Part shown: piece after piece, positions 32,405 to 41,263 of the stretch
Layout: each line of letters begins with the position of its first letter
Position numbering within the stretch: position 1 is the stretch's first letter
Origin: Rhizobium sp. BT04
Lineage (GTDB): Bacteria; Pseudomonadota; Alphaproteobacteria; Rhizobiales; Rhizobiaceae
NCBI RefSeq assembly: GCF_030053135.1
Contig: NZ_CP125652.1
Span: 186,001 to 250,000 of the forward strand
Length of the DNA: 64,000 nucleotides
Direction: 5' to 3'
The notes under the pieces: model-generated
Seen by the model: only the letters and a program-made list of their open reading frames with translations
What the model was told of the DNA's origin: nothing
The model's database searches: none
Position numbers and translations under genes: made by a program

Positions 32405-33292
32405 ATGCGCGCCACCGAATTGTCCGAACTCGCGGCCTTTGCCGCCGTCGCGCGGCATAAGAGCTTCCGCAAGGCGGGCGAGGAGCGGGGTGTCACCGCG
32501 TCTGCGGTCAGCCATGCCGTGCTCAATCTCGAAGACCGGATCGGCATCCGCCTGCTCAACCGCACGACGCGCAGCGTCTCGCTGACGGAGGCCGGCGACC
32601 TGCTGATCTCGCATCTCGACCCGGCTTTCGGCGAGATGACGGCGGCGCTCGATGCACTGAACCGCTATCGCGACACGCCGTTCGGCAAGGTGAGGATCAA
32701 CGTGCCGAATTCGATCGGCCCCTTCGTTATCGGCCGCATCATCGGTCCGCTGCTGAAAAAGAACCCCAACTTGCAGCTGGAGATCAACGCGACCGACAGG
32801 CTGGTCGATATCGTCGAGGAGGGTTTCGATGCCGGTATCCGCTTCGGGGAGCGCGTCACCGAGGGCATGATCGCGCTGCGCATAAAACCGCGCATCCGCT
32901 TGGTCGTCGTCGGTTCGCCTGCCTATTTCGAGACCCGGCCGAAGCCGGCGACACCGCACGAGCTCAAGCGCCATCTCTGCATTCAGAACATGTTTCCGTC
33001 AGGCGCGCGTTATGCCTGGGAGTTCGAGAAGGACGGCCAGGCGGTGAGCTTTCAGCCGGCCGGACCGCTGTCGCTCGACGATCACGAGCTGATGATGCAG
33101 GCAGCGCTCGGCGGCGTCGGCCTTGCCTACATCTGGGAGCCGCGCGTGGAAAAAGCCGTTGCCGGCGGCGAACTGATCCAGGTCCTGGACGACTGGTGCC
33201 AGCCGGAGGAACCGCTCTATCTCTACTATCCGAGCCGCCGCCATATGTCGGCGGGCTTCAGGGCGGTCATCGAGGCGATGAAGGCGGAGTAA
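32405..33292 (+). CDS. LysR-family transcriptional regulator
   Basis: The protein has 295 aa. The N-terminal winged helix-turn-helix reads LAAFAAVARHKSFRKAGEER and ASAVSHAVLNLEDRIGIRLL; the C-terminal part is a periplasmic-binding-like effector domain with the GLAYIWEPRVEKAVAGGEL segment typical of the AaeR/DmlR-like subgroup. It likely controls the divergent SDR gene. Its last 26 nt overlap the 3' end of the convergent deoxyribosyltransferase gene. Confidence 0.93.
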   Translation: MRATELSELAAFAAVARHKSFRKAGEERGVTASAVSHAVLNLEDRIGIRLLNRTTRSVSLTEAGDLLISHLDPAFGEMTAALDALNRYRDTPFGKVRINVPNSIGPFVIGRIIGPLLKKNPNLQLEINATDRLVDIVEEGFDAGIRFGERVTEGMIALRIKPRIRLVVVGSPAYFETRPKPATPHELKRHLCIQNMFPSGARYAWEFEKDGQAVSFQPAGPLSLDDHELMMQAALGGVGLAYIWEPRVEKAVAGGELIQVLDDWCQPEEPLYLYYPSRRHMSAGFRAVIEAMKAE

Positions 33293-33857
33293 AAGAGGCC
33301 GGGATGCCGGCGATCGTCTGAAGCGCCTTGAAGTAAACCGTAAGGTCGCGGGCAGGGTCCGCCGGGAGCGTCGCTGCACGAAACACCTTGCCTCCGGTCG
33401 CCTCGATCCCTCCGTCGATCATCAGGTTGTCGGCCATGCCGTGATTTTCGATCGCGATGCCATCCGGTCCGCGGGGGCGTCCGCTCGTCTCATCGATCTC
33501 GAGCCCCGCATACCAGATCGAGCGAACACGCAGGCCGTAGTCGTCGGGGTGGTTGGAATAGGCAAAGACCGCTTTTCCGAGCGCAATCATGAAGCCGATT
33601 TCGTAGACCGTACCCGGATCGGCGCTGACGCCTCGAAAGGGAGTGATGTTGGCAAGGCAGATCTCGGCTCGGCGCATGGCGTCGTCGTTGCGTGCGTAGA
33701 TCTCTGCGGCGGTCCGCTTCACCGGTGTCTGGTTTTCGTCGCTGCCGGGACCGGTCGGCTCGAAGCCGAACTGGCGCGCCAATCGGCGTTTTTCGGCCAT
33801 GATGGGCATGGCATCCGGAAGAAAGACTTCCGGGCCGGCAAGGTAAATGGTGGTCAT
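33267..33857 (-). CDS. Nucleoside 2-deoxyribosyltransferase family protein
   Basis: The protein has 196 aa with the family pattern: MTTIYLAGPEVFLP at the start, an aspartate pair in IYARNDDAMRRAEICLANIT and DPGTVYEIGFMIALGKAVFA, which holds the glutamate nucleophile. Members exchange bases between deoxynucleosides or cleave modified nucleotides. ATG 33857 has AAGGA at the right spacing; ATG 33863 is too close to it. No pathway neighbour is present, so a house-cleaning role is only a guess. Confidence 0.85.
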   Translation of the reverse strand: MTTIYLAGPEVFLPDAMPIMAEKRRLARQFGFEPTGPGSDENQTPVKRTAAEIYARNDDAMRRAEICLANITPFRGVSADPGTVYEIGFMIALGKAVFAYSNHPDDYGLRVRSIWYAGLEIDETSGRPRGPDGIAIENHGMADNLMIDGGIEATGGKVFRAATLPADPARDLTVYFKALQTIAGIPASFTPPSSPR

Positions 33858-34108
33858 CGACATCCTTCACTCACATGCGAGACGAAGCGCCGGGGTTGGG
33901 GGCAGCCAGACGCGGAGCCCATTTCCGACGGATGCGCGGCAAATGGCAAGCCGTGCCGGCGGGCATTGGCGATTTTTTTGAAAGTAAGACAGCCGTCGAG
34001 GCGGTGCGGGAGAAATGAAAAAGCTTGAGGTTCAGTCCCGGCACCTTTTGACTCCGGAGGACGAACCGGCCAAATATGCCGCATGGCCAGCATCGTCGGG
34101 AGAAGTTG

Positions 34109-35149
34109 ATGAACGGTGGGATTTTGCCAGCTGGTATTCGAAGAGCGTCCAAGCGGCTCGGATGTCTGTCTTTCGTCTTGGTCGCGTTGACGCCGATGGG
34201 ATCGGCAGCGGTCGGGCAGGGCATCGGGCCGCAAAGTCAGGCCTCGCGCCAGCAGGTCGAGAAACTCGTCGGCCTCTGGAAGGGTCATTTTGCCGGCGCC
34301 GACAGCCTGCAGCAGCGGCGAACGGCCTTCAGGACGCTGATGGAGACGATGCCTGGGCCAACGCGCATCCAGGTGCGGCAGGTCGATGCCGACGGCGTCG
34401 ACGCCGAGCTGATGTGGCCTGCCCGTCTTCATCACCCGATCGGCCAAAGGGTGATCCTCTATATCCATGGCGGCGGCTTTTCCAGCGGCTCCATTCGCAC
34501 ACATAGCCTGCTTGCCGGCTCGCTTGCCAAGGCCGCATCCAGCGACATTCTTCTCATTGATTATCGGCTGATGCCCGAATATGCCTATCCTGCTCAGATC
34601 AACGACGCGCTGACCGCCTATCGCTGGCTTCTCGACAACGGCTATCGGAGCGAGAACGTCATCGTGGCCGGAGACGGCGCCGGCGGCAATATCGCGATCG
34701 AGACGGTGCTGAGGCAGATGCAGGCGGCAAAGCCGTTGCCGGCGGCTGTGATTGCGCTCAGCCCCATCACCGATCTTGCCGCGACAGGCGGATCCATGAC
34801 ATCAAACGCCGGAAGCGATCCGCTGGTCGGCAAGGACTGGATCGAGACCCTGCGCCAGACCTATCTCCGCACCCGGTCTCCGACCGATCCCCAGGCATCG
34901 CCGCTTTATGCCGACATGACCGGCTTTCCGCCGCTGTTGCTGCAGGTCGGCTCCGGCGAAGTCCTGCTGGACGATACGCTGCGGCTCGCCGACAAAGCGC
35001 GCCAGGCGGGAGTGGACGTCACCACCGAGGTTTGGCCGGGCATGCCGCATCAGTGGCAGCTGTTTCCCTCTCTGCTCGACGATGCCGATCGGTCGAGCCA
35101 GAATATCGCCGAGTTCGCGATCCGACATTTTGCAGACAAACCGGAGTAG
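34109..35149 (+). CDS. Exported HSL-family alpha/beta hydrolase with the nucleophile Ser replaced by Gly
   Basis: The protein has 346 aa. ATG 34109 follows GGGAGAAG and opens a signal peptide (hydrophobic stretch LGCLSFVLVALTPMGSAAVG). The hormone-sensitive-lipase oxyanion motif HGGG is at 120-123. The nucleophile elbow, normally GDSAGG, reads GDGAGG with Gly190 (codon GGC 34676-34678); an AGC-to-GGC change would explain it. The Asp/His parts VGSGEVLLDDTLRLADKA and MPHQWQLFP are intact. It is probably inactive as an esterase, or works without a covalent step. It has its own upstream region and no close operon partner. Confidence 0.88.
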   Translation: MNGGILPAGIRRASKRLGCLSFVLVALTPMGSAAVGQGIGPQSQASRQQVEKLVGLWKGHFAGADSLQQRRTAFRTLMETMPGPTRIQVRQVDADGVDAELMWPARLHHPIGQRVILYIHGGGFSSGSIRTHSLLAGSLAKAASSDILLIDYRLMPEYAYPAQINDALTAYRWLLDNGYRSENVIVAGDGAGGNIAIETVLRQMQAAKPLPAAVIALSPITDLAATGGSMTSNAGSDPLVGKDWIETLRQTYLRTRSPTDPQASPLYADMTGFPPLLLQVGSGEVLLDDTLRLADKARQAGVDVTTEVWPGMPHQWQLFPSLLDDADRSSQNIAEFAIRHFADKPE

Positions 35150-35206
35150 GGGGCCGGAGGAGCAGGACAGCAAAGGCCGCCGCCCAAGCATCCTCCATTT
35201 ACCCCA

Positions 35207-35830
35207 TCATTGCGATGTGCCGCGGGAGGTTGAAGGCGCCAAAGGCCGTTCGACCTCCCGTCCGACGCTGAGCGCCCTTCGTACATTCGGCTCCAGCCGC
35301 TCCATATAGGCGTGGTCGGGAGCGGCACCCAGCGCATCCAGCATTTTCGAGAAGAAACACCGGGCCGCTGCCGCAGCCGTGACGTCGAAGACCTCGGCAT
35401 CGCTCAGCCCGTGTTTCTTCAGTCCGTCTATATCCTGCTGGGTGACCGATGTCGCGTCGCGCGCCACCTTGGCGGCAAAGGCCATGATGGCGCGTTCGCC
35501 GGCATCGATCGGCGCCTTCTCCGTCTCGTTGACAACAGCCGTCAGCCCGTCGCTGGTAAAGCCCTCGCGCAGCAGCACCGAGCCATGCGCCAGCATGCAA
35601 TAGGAGGATTTCAGCTCCTTGGCCGCCGCCAGCGTCACCAATTCGTAGCGCCGCAGGCTCATATGGCCGCGAATGCTCGAAAGCAGCGCCACCCAGTTCT
35701 CCATCACCTCCGGCCGGTGGCCGAAGGCACGATACATGTTCGGTAGATAACCATAGTTCGCCTCCGCTGACGCGTACATCGACGTCGTCTTCTCGCTGGC
35801 GGATGCATTGGGGGTGTGAATGAAAGCCAT
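35207..35830 (-). CDS. Carboxymuconolactone decarboxylase (AhpD-like) family protein
   Basis: The protein has 207 aa. The helical core RRYELVTLAAAKELKSSYCM then LAHGSVLLREGF is the CMD/AhpD active-site region. The usual CxxC appears as SxxC-like SSYC, so only one cysteine remains beside the His; a thiol peroxidase cycle through a disulfide would need another partner. The second half repeats the fold with AAAARCFFSKMLDALGAAPD. ATG 35830 follows AGGAGG. Function is uncertain. Confidence 0.85.
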   Translation of the reverse strand: MAFIHTPNASASEKTTSMYASAEANYGYLPNMYRAFGHRPEVMENWVALLSSIRGHMSLRRYELVTLAAAKELKSSYCMLAHGSVLLREGFTSDGLTAVVNETEKAPIDAGERAIMAFAAKVARDATSVTQQDIDGLKKHGLSDAEVFDVTAAAAARCFFSKMLDALGAAPDHAYMERLEPNVRRALSVGREVERPLAPSTSRGTSQ

Positions 35831-35892
35831 GGCCAGATCCTCCTCTATGCGAGAAGGATAGGGTAGATATGCAGGACAGCAATCCTGAAATA

Positions 35893-37443
35893 TCAGGCAG
35901 CGTCGCTGCTCGCAGAAGCGTTACCAGTTCTCTCGATGGGACCAGTTCTCTCGATGGGAAGAGTGACGGTGAATGTCGATCCGCATCCTCTTGCGCTTCG
36001 AACCTCTATCGCGCCGTGGTGCAGTTCGACGATCTGCTTCACCAGGTTGAGGCCGATGCCCGTTCCGGCAATCCCGGTCGAGGTCCCGGCACGGAAATAG
36101 CGCTGGAATAGCCGGGGTACGTCTTCGGGGTCGATCCCCACCCCGTCATCGCTGATCGAAACTTTGACGTTTCCCGTCTCCTCCCACGCCGTGATGCGAA
36201 TTTCGGAGGTTCCGGGCGCGTATTTGACGGCATTGGACAGCAGGTTGGTAAAGACCTGCGCCAAAGCGCGGGGATCGGCATCGATGACCTCCGGCAGCCG
36301 GTCAATGTCCAACATGAAGCTGTGTGTCTTGGCGATCGTCGACTGCCGCTCGCAACAGGTTCTTATCAATGATCTTAAGGCGCAGGCGTCGTAGCTGATA
36401 TCGATCTTACCGGTGTCAAGACGCCCGGCCGACAGGATGCTCTCCATGAGATCGACAATCCGGTTCACCGATGCGCGGATCTGGTCGACCTTGTCGCTGA
36501 GAAATTCGGGTTCGACGGCCCCTCTCTTACGCAACAGCCGCTGGGCGGCCGCGTCGATGATGGCCAGCGGGGTCCTGAATTCATGGGACGCCATCGCCAC
36601 GAACTGCCGTTGCAATTCGTTGATGTTCCGCTCCTGCGCCAGCATTCGCTCGAGTTCCCGCGCCTGGCGCTCGACTTCCGCCGTGCGGCTCTTCACCGTC
36701 GTTTCGAGCTGATCGTGATGCCGGCGCAGCTCTTCCGCAAGTCGCACCGTCTTGGTGACGTCTTCGTGGGTGGCGACGTAACCACCGTTTTGCATCGGAT
36801 TGTGGGTGATCTTGATGACGCGACCATCGGTGAGCACGATATTCTGGCTGGCCACCGCACCGCGGACCGTCGCTTCGAAGACGACGTCAAAATAGGTGGC
36901 GGTATCGGCCGGGCCATTTCCCTCGCGGCTGCGAAAGGCCAGGATATCGACAAGTGGCGTTCCTGGTTTCGTCAGCAAATCCGGTAGATTGTACATCCGT
37001 GCATAGGACGGGTTGCACAGGATCAGGTTCTTTTTCGAATCGAACATGCACAGTCCATGCGGCATGTTGCTGAGGGCCGCGTCGAACCTGTGATGTTGTT
37101 CGGTGAGACTGTCTTCGACGCGGATGAGGGTCGAGATGTCTTCATAGCTCAAGATCCAGCCTCCCTCTTTCGACGGGGCTGAGGTCAATGAGACCATCCG
37201 TCCGTCGGAAAGCGCAAACTGGGACGTGCGCGGTCTGCCGATCGTCGACGACTGTGCCGCTGCGCGGCAATCGGCGGTGCCCGGCAATCCGTCAATATTC
37301 ATTCCTCTGCTGATGGCTCCATCCGGGAGGCCGAGAATTTCGAGCGTGCGGGCGTTGAAAGCCGTCACCTTATTGGCAGGATCAAGGAGAACAATGCCCT
37401 GCGGCAGGTTCTCCAGAATGGATTCAAACGAGTGTGGCATCAT
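35893..37443 (-). CDS. PAS-domain sensor histidine kinase (no membrane span)
   Basis: The protein has about 516 aa from the ATG pair at 37443/37440; an upstream in-frame ATG (37560) has no family sequence. Two PAS domains (about residues 8-115 and 125-240) are followed by a coiled coil, the HisKA box MASHEFRTPLAIIDAAAQRL and an HATPase with VFTNLLSNAVKYAPGTSE, DDGVGIDPED and GTGIGLNLVKQIVELHHGAI. With no membrane segment it should sense a cytoplasmic signal. No response regulator is adjacent. The C-terminus contains an in-frame 18-bp tandem duplication. Confidence 0.92.
   Translation of the reverse strand: MMPHSFESILENLPQGIVLLDPANKVTAFNARTLEILGLPDGAISRGMNIDGLPGTADCRAAAQSSTIGRPRTSQFALSDGRMVSLTSAPSKEGGWILSYEDISTLIRVEDSLTEQHHRFDAALSNMPHGLCMFDSKKNLILCNPSYARMYNLPDLLTKPGTPLVDILAFRSREGNGPADTATYFDVVFEATVRGAVASQNIVLTDGRVIKITHNPMQNGGYVATHEDVTKTVRLAEELRRHHDQLETTVKSRTAEVERQARELERMLAQERNINELQRQFVAMASHEFRTPLAIIDAAAQRLLRKRGAVEPEFLSDKVDQIRASVNRIVDLMESILSAGRLDTGKIDISYDACALRSLIRTCCERQSTIAKTHSFMLDIDRLPEVIDADPRALAQVFTNLLSNAVKYAPGTSEIRITAWEETGNVKVSISDDGVGIDPEDVPRLFQRYFRAGTSTGIAGTGIGLNLVKQIVELHHGAIEVRSARGCGSTFTVTLPIERTGPIERTGNASASSDAA
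35923..35958. repeat. 18-bp perfect tandem duplication in the kinase C-terminus
   Basis: ACCAGTTCTCTCGATGGG occurs twice in direct succession (35923-35940 and 35941-35958). On the coding strand it adds six residues, giving PIERTGPIERTG, just after the ATPase domain. It keeps the frame and looks recent. Confidence 0.9.
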
Positions 37444-37665
37444 CCGGCCCTGCTTCAGATCTGGCGCGTTGCACGTATGCGTAGCATTCGTCAGAAATGA
37501 TAAAGTTTCGCTAATCCAATCGGCGGGAGTTCCTCGACGGAAACTTGGATAGCGGGGCATCGGTCACATCCCTCAAGGCGGCCGCCGATGCAAAGGCGCG
37601 CCTCGTCCACGGCGACAAGCCCCGAATCTTCCCTGATACGCCGTCCAGTTGCGGTAATTTAGATC

Positions 37666-37757
37666 GTTCCAATTTTCTGGATTGCATTTTGATGCGGGAC
37701 GAGACTGAATTCTTGGTGACTCATTAGATTTATCTTGACAGAATTGGAACGTTCCAA
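37666..37757. promoter_or_regulatory. Probable LacI-family operator upstream of the catabolic cluster
   Basis: A perfect 14-bp palindrome TTGGAACGTTCCAA (37744-37757) lies 41 nt before the lacI-type gene, with the central CG usual for LacI-family operators. A half-site GTTCCAA lies 78 nt upstream at 37666-37672, which could allow looping. Autoregulation and control of the downstream cluster is inference. Confidence 0.7.
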
Positions 37758-37798
37758 ATATTTAACGATCAATCAACGTTTGGTGGTCGGAGAAAGAC

Positions 37799-38872
37799 GT
37801 GACAAAGGCGCGGGTAACCGTCATTGACATCGCAAAGGCCGCCGGCGTCTCCAAGTCGACGGTGTCGCTGGTGCTTCAGGGCTCCTCCCTGGTCAATGAG
37901 GTGACGCGCGCCAAGGTCAACTCTGTGATGCGCGAACTCGGCTACGTCTATAATCGCGGCGCCGCCAATCTTCGCCAGGCCGGCGCCAAATCGCGGATCG
38001 TCGGGGTCGTCGTCAACGACCTGACGAACAGCTTCTTTGCGGAACTGGCGGTCGGCGTCGATATGGTCGTCCAATCGGCCGGCTTCGTGCAATTCCTGTC
38101 GAATACCGGCGAGAGCATCGACCGGCAGCGTGAGGTTGTCGCATCGATGCGCGAGCATGGCATTTCCGGCCTGATCGTCTCGCCGGCGCGCGCCACCGAT
38201 GCCGCAGACTTCAAGCCGCTCGTCGCAGCCGGCATTCCGGTGGTGGTCGTCGTGCGAAACCTGCCCGGCGCCAAAGTCTCGTCGATCGTCTCCGACAACC
38301 GAGCCGGCATGATGTCGGCGGTCAAGCATTTGGTGGGGCTCGGCCACAAGCGTATCGCTTTTCTCGGAGGCTTTCCCGACACCGCCGTCTTCGACGACCG
38401 GCTTGCCGGCTACCGGAGCGGTGTGGAGACGGCAGGGCTTGACTATCACGAAGAACTCGTCATCGCGTCGGCACCTTCGCGGGCCGGCGGGGTGGAGGCG
38501 ATCGGCAAAGCGATTGCTCTTGCCCGTCGGCCGACCGCAGCCGTCTGCTTCAACGATGCAGTCGCCTTCGGTGTCTGTGACGGATTGCGCGCTCGCCGTC
38601 TGGAGCCTGGCGCCGACTTCGCCGTGGTGGGTTTCGACGACGTCATCGAGGCTCAGGCGGCGGTTCCCGCGCTGACGACGGTCTCTGTCGATCCGCAGGG
38701 CATCGGGCGACGGGGCGCACAGATGCTGCTCAAGCAGATCAATGCGGGCAAGGCCGAGGCGGAGACGGTGACGACAGCCGTTCGGCTGGTCGTTCGCGAA
38801 AGCTGCGGCGCCGGCAAGACCGCGCCGGCAAGGACCGGCAAGAGTGTAAAATCGAAACAGGACGCTGAGTAA
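37799..38872 (+). CDS. LacI-family transcriptional regulator
   Basis: The protein has 357 aa and starts with GTG after GGAGAAAG. The N-terminal helix-turn-helix VTVIDIAKAAGVSKSTVSLV and hinge region ELGYVYNRGAANLRQAGA are canonical, and the sugar-binding-like domain shows GVVVNDLTNSFFAELAVGVD. It likely binds the palindrome just upstream and responds to the imported substrate or an intermediate. Its stop overlaps the next start (TAATG), so regulator and enzymes are one transcription unit. Confidence 0.95.
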   Translation: MTKARVTVIDIAKAAGVSKSTVSLVLQGSSLVNEVTRAKVNSVMRELGYVYNRGAANLRQAGAKSRIVGVVVNDLTNSFFAELAVGVDMVVQSAGFVQFLSNTGESIDRQREVVASMREHGISGLIVSPARATDAADFKPLVAAGIPVVVVVRNLPGAKVSSIVSDNRAGMMSAVKHLVGLGHKRIAFLGGFPDTAVFDDRLAGYRSGVETAGLDYHEELVIASAPSRAGGVEAIGKAIALARRPTAAVCFNDAVAFGVCDGLRARRLEPGADFAVVGFDDVIEAQAAVPALTTVSVDPQGIGRRGAQMLLKQINAGKAEAETVTTAVRLVVRESCGAGKTAPARTGKSVKSKQDAE

Positions 38873-40491
38873 TGCACATGGAGAAGCATCTCACCCCAGC
38901 CGAAGCGGCAGCGCTGATCCCGGATGGCGCTTTTGTCACGGTGTCGTCTTCGAGCGGTCTCGGTTGCCCTGATCTCATGCTGAAGGCGATTGGCGAGCGT
39001 TTCGATGCGACCGGCCATCCCAAGGATATTACCACTCTTCATCCCATCGCAGCCGGCGACATGAGCGGCATCAAGGGTGTCGATTACATTGCAAAAAAGG
39101 GCCTGCTCAAACGCATCATCGGCGGCTCCTATCCCTCAGGTCCGTCGTCATCAGAGCCGCCGCTGATCTGGCAGATGATCACCAACAACGAGATCCCGGC
39201 CTACAACATTCCCTCCGGCATCCTCTTCGACATTCATCGCGAAGCCGCTGCCAAGCGGCCGGGCGTGCTGACCAAGATCGGCATCGACACCTTCGTCGAT
39301 CCGGAGCGGCAGGGTTGCGCGATGAACGGCCTGGCGTCGGAGCATCCGGTGGTCAAGCGCGTCAGCTTCGAGGGCGAGGACTGGCTGTTCTTTCCGGCAA
39401 TCGTCCCCGAGGTCGCCATCATCCGGGCCACCACCGCCGACGAGCGCGGCAACCTGACCTACGAACACGAAGGCGCCTATCTCGGCGGCCTCGATCAGGC
39501 GCTGGCCGCCCGCAACAATGGCGGCATTGTCATCGCCCAGGTCAAGCGGATCACCAAGGAAGGCTCGCTGAAGCCGCATGACGTCCGCGTGCCGGGGATG
39601 CTGGTTGATTATGTGGTCGTCGATCCGGAGCAGAAGCAGACGACGCAGACGCAGTATGATCCGGCGATATCAGGGGAGATCTTCCGCCCGCTCGATAGCT
39701 TCAGCGTTCCGGAGTTCAATGTTCAGAAGGTCATTGCGCGCCGTGTCGCGCAGGAGCTTCAGGCGGGAAGTTGCGTCAATCTCGGCTTCGGCATCTCGGC
39801 CAATGTGCCGCGCATTCTGCTGGAGGAGGGGCTCCACGGCGCGGTCACCTGGGTCATCGAGCAAGGGGCGGTCGGGGGCGTGCCGCTGCTCGACTTCGCC
39901 TTCGGCTGCGCGTCGAACGCCGACGCCTACATGCCGTCTCCCTATCAGTTCACCTATTTCCAGGGGGCAGGCTTCGATGCGTCGTTGCTCTCCTTCCTCG
40001 AGATCGGCAAGGACGGCTCGGTCAACGTCTCCAAGCTCTCCTTCCGGCCGCATGTGACGGCTGGCGCCGGCGGCTTCGTCGACATCACCGCGCGGGCGAA
40101 GAAGATCGTCTTCTCCGGCATGTTCAACGCCGGAGCGAAGCTTTCGATCGCCAATGGCGCCCTTCTGATCGAGAGGGAAGGCAGGCTGAAGAAGCTGGTG
40201 AACGAGGTCGAACACGTGACCTTCAGCGGCAGGCGCGCGATCGAGCAGGGGCAGGATATCACCTATGTCACCGAGCGGTGCGTGATGAAGCTGACGCCCG
40301 ACGGCATCGTCCTCACCGAGATTGCCCCCGGTATCGATCTCCAATCCCACATCCTCGATCAGTCGGAGTTTCCATTGATCGTTGCGCCTGATTTGAAGGT
40401 CATGGACGCCGCGCTCTTCGCGGAGTCTGCGATCGGCCTGTCGCTTCCGGGGAAAAAGGCACGGACGCTGGAGGGCAGCTTCCATGGCTAG
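38872..40491 (+). CDS. Fused alpha/beta acyl-CoA:carboxylate CoA-transferase
   Basis: The protein has 539 aa and is one polypeptide covering both halves of a family I CoA-transferase. The first half has PDGAFVTVSSSSGLGCPD; the second has NLGFGISANVPR and the catalytic Glu in WVIEQGAVGGVP. Such enzymes (propionate or acetate CoA-transferase type) move CoA between an acyl-CoA and a free carboxylate. It is the first enzyme gene of the cluster and would activate an organic acid made by the downstream oxidising enzymes. It overlaps lacI by 1 nt and the enoyl-CoA hydratase gene by 8 nt. Confidence 0.9.
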   Translation: MHMEKHLTPAEAAALIPDGAFVTVSSSSGLGCPDLMLKAIGERFDATGHPKDITTLHPIAAGDMSGIKGVDYIAKKGLLKRIIGGSYPSGPSSSEPPLIWQMITNNEIPAYNIPSGILFDIHREAAAKRPGVLTKIGIDTFVDPERQGCAMNGLASEHPVVKRVSFEGEDWLFFPAIVPEVAIIRATTADERGNLTYEHEGAYLGGLDQALAARNNGGIVIAQVKRITKEGSLKPHDVRVPGMLVDYVVVDPEQKQTTQTQYDPAISGEIFRPLDSFSVPEFNVQKVIARRVAQELQAGSCVNLGFGISANVPRILLEEGLHGAVTWVIEQGAVGGVPLLDFAFGCASNADAYMPSPYQFTYFQGAGFDASLLSFLEIGKDGSVNVSKLSFRPHVTAGAGGFVDITARAKKIVFSGMFNAGAKLSIANGALLIEREGRLKKLVNEVEHVTFSGRRAIEQGQDITYVTERCVMKLTPDGIVLTEIAPGIDLQSHILDQSEFPLIVAPDLKVMDAALFAESAIGLSLPGKKARTLEGSFHG

Positions 40492-41263
40492 CGGAACCGT
40501 CAGAATTGACGTCGATGGACATTTTGCGACGCTGACGATTTCTCGTCCGGAGAAGCTGAACGCGCTCGACCTCGACATGCTGAAAGCGCTGGCAGACGCG
40601 GCCGACGCGGTGGAGGCGAACGCCAATGTGCGCGCTGCCGTTCTCACGGGCGAAGGAAAGGGCTTTTCCGCCGGCGGCGATATCAAGGCCTGGGGCGGAA
40701 TGTCGCCTCAGGAGTTCGGTCATCTCTGGGTTCGCCACGGCCACCGTATCTTCGAGAGACTGGCGACGCTCAGGGTGCCGCTGGTCGCGGCTCTGAACGG
40801 CCACGCCCTCGGAGGGGGGCTTGAGCTTGCGGGGGTTGCCGACATTCGCCTCGCCGAGCAGCACATCAAGATCGGCCTGCCGGAGACCGGCTTGGGAATG
40901 GTGCCGGGCTGGTCGGGGACACAGCGTCTGGTGCGCCGGTTCGGCGCGCAGGCCGTCCGGCGCATGGCCTTGGGCGGCGAGATATTCACCGCCGAGGAGG
41001 CGCGTCTGCTCGGGATCGTCGACGCGGTGGTTCCCTCGGGAAGCTCGCTTGCTGCCGCCAGGGAATACGCTGAGCGGATTGCCGCAAGGGGCCCGGCTGC
41101 CGTCGAGATCGCCAAGTTGATGATCGCATCGGCGAACGGCGAAGACAACGGAACCGCGGTCGAAGCCCTGGGCTCGATCCTCGCTGCGAAGACCGGCGAT
41201 CTGAAGGAGGGCGTCGCATCATTCAGCGAGAAGCGCCCGGCAACATTCAAGGGAGAATGGTAA
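40484..41263 (+). CDS. Enoyl-CoA hydratase/isomerase (crotonase) family
   Basis: The protein has 259 aa. The crotonase oxyanion and acid/base regions are GKGFSAGGDIKAWGG, NGHALGGGLELAGVADIRLA and GLPETGLGMVPGWSGTQRLV, with both glutamates of true hydratases present. It would hydrate a 2-enoyl-CoA formed after the CoA-transferase step. It overlaps its neighbours on both sides (8 nt upstream, TAATG downstream), so the three enzyme genes are tightly coupled. Confidence 0.92.
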   Translation: MASGTVRIDVDGHFATLTISRPEKLNALDLDMLKALADAADAVEANANVRAAVLTGEGKGFSAGGDIKAWGGMSPQEFGHLWVRHGHRIFERLATLRVPLVAALNGHALGGGLELAGVADIRLAEQHIKIGLPETGLGMVPGWSGTQRLVRRFGAQAVRRMALGGEIFTAEEARLLGIVDAVVPSGSSLAAAREYAERIAARGPAAVEIAKLMIASANGEDNGTAVEALGSILAAKTGDLKEGVASFSEKRPATFKGEW

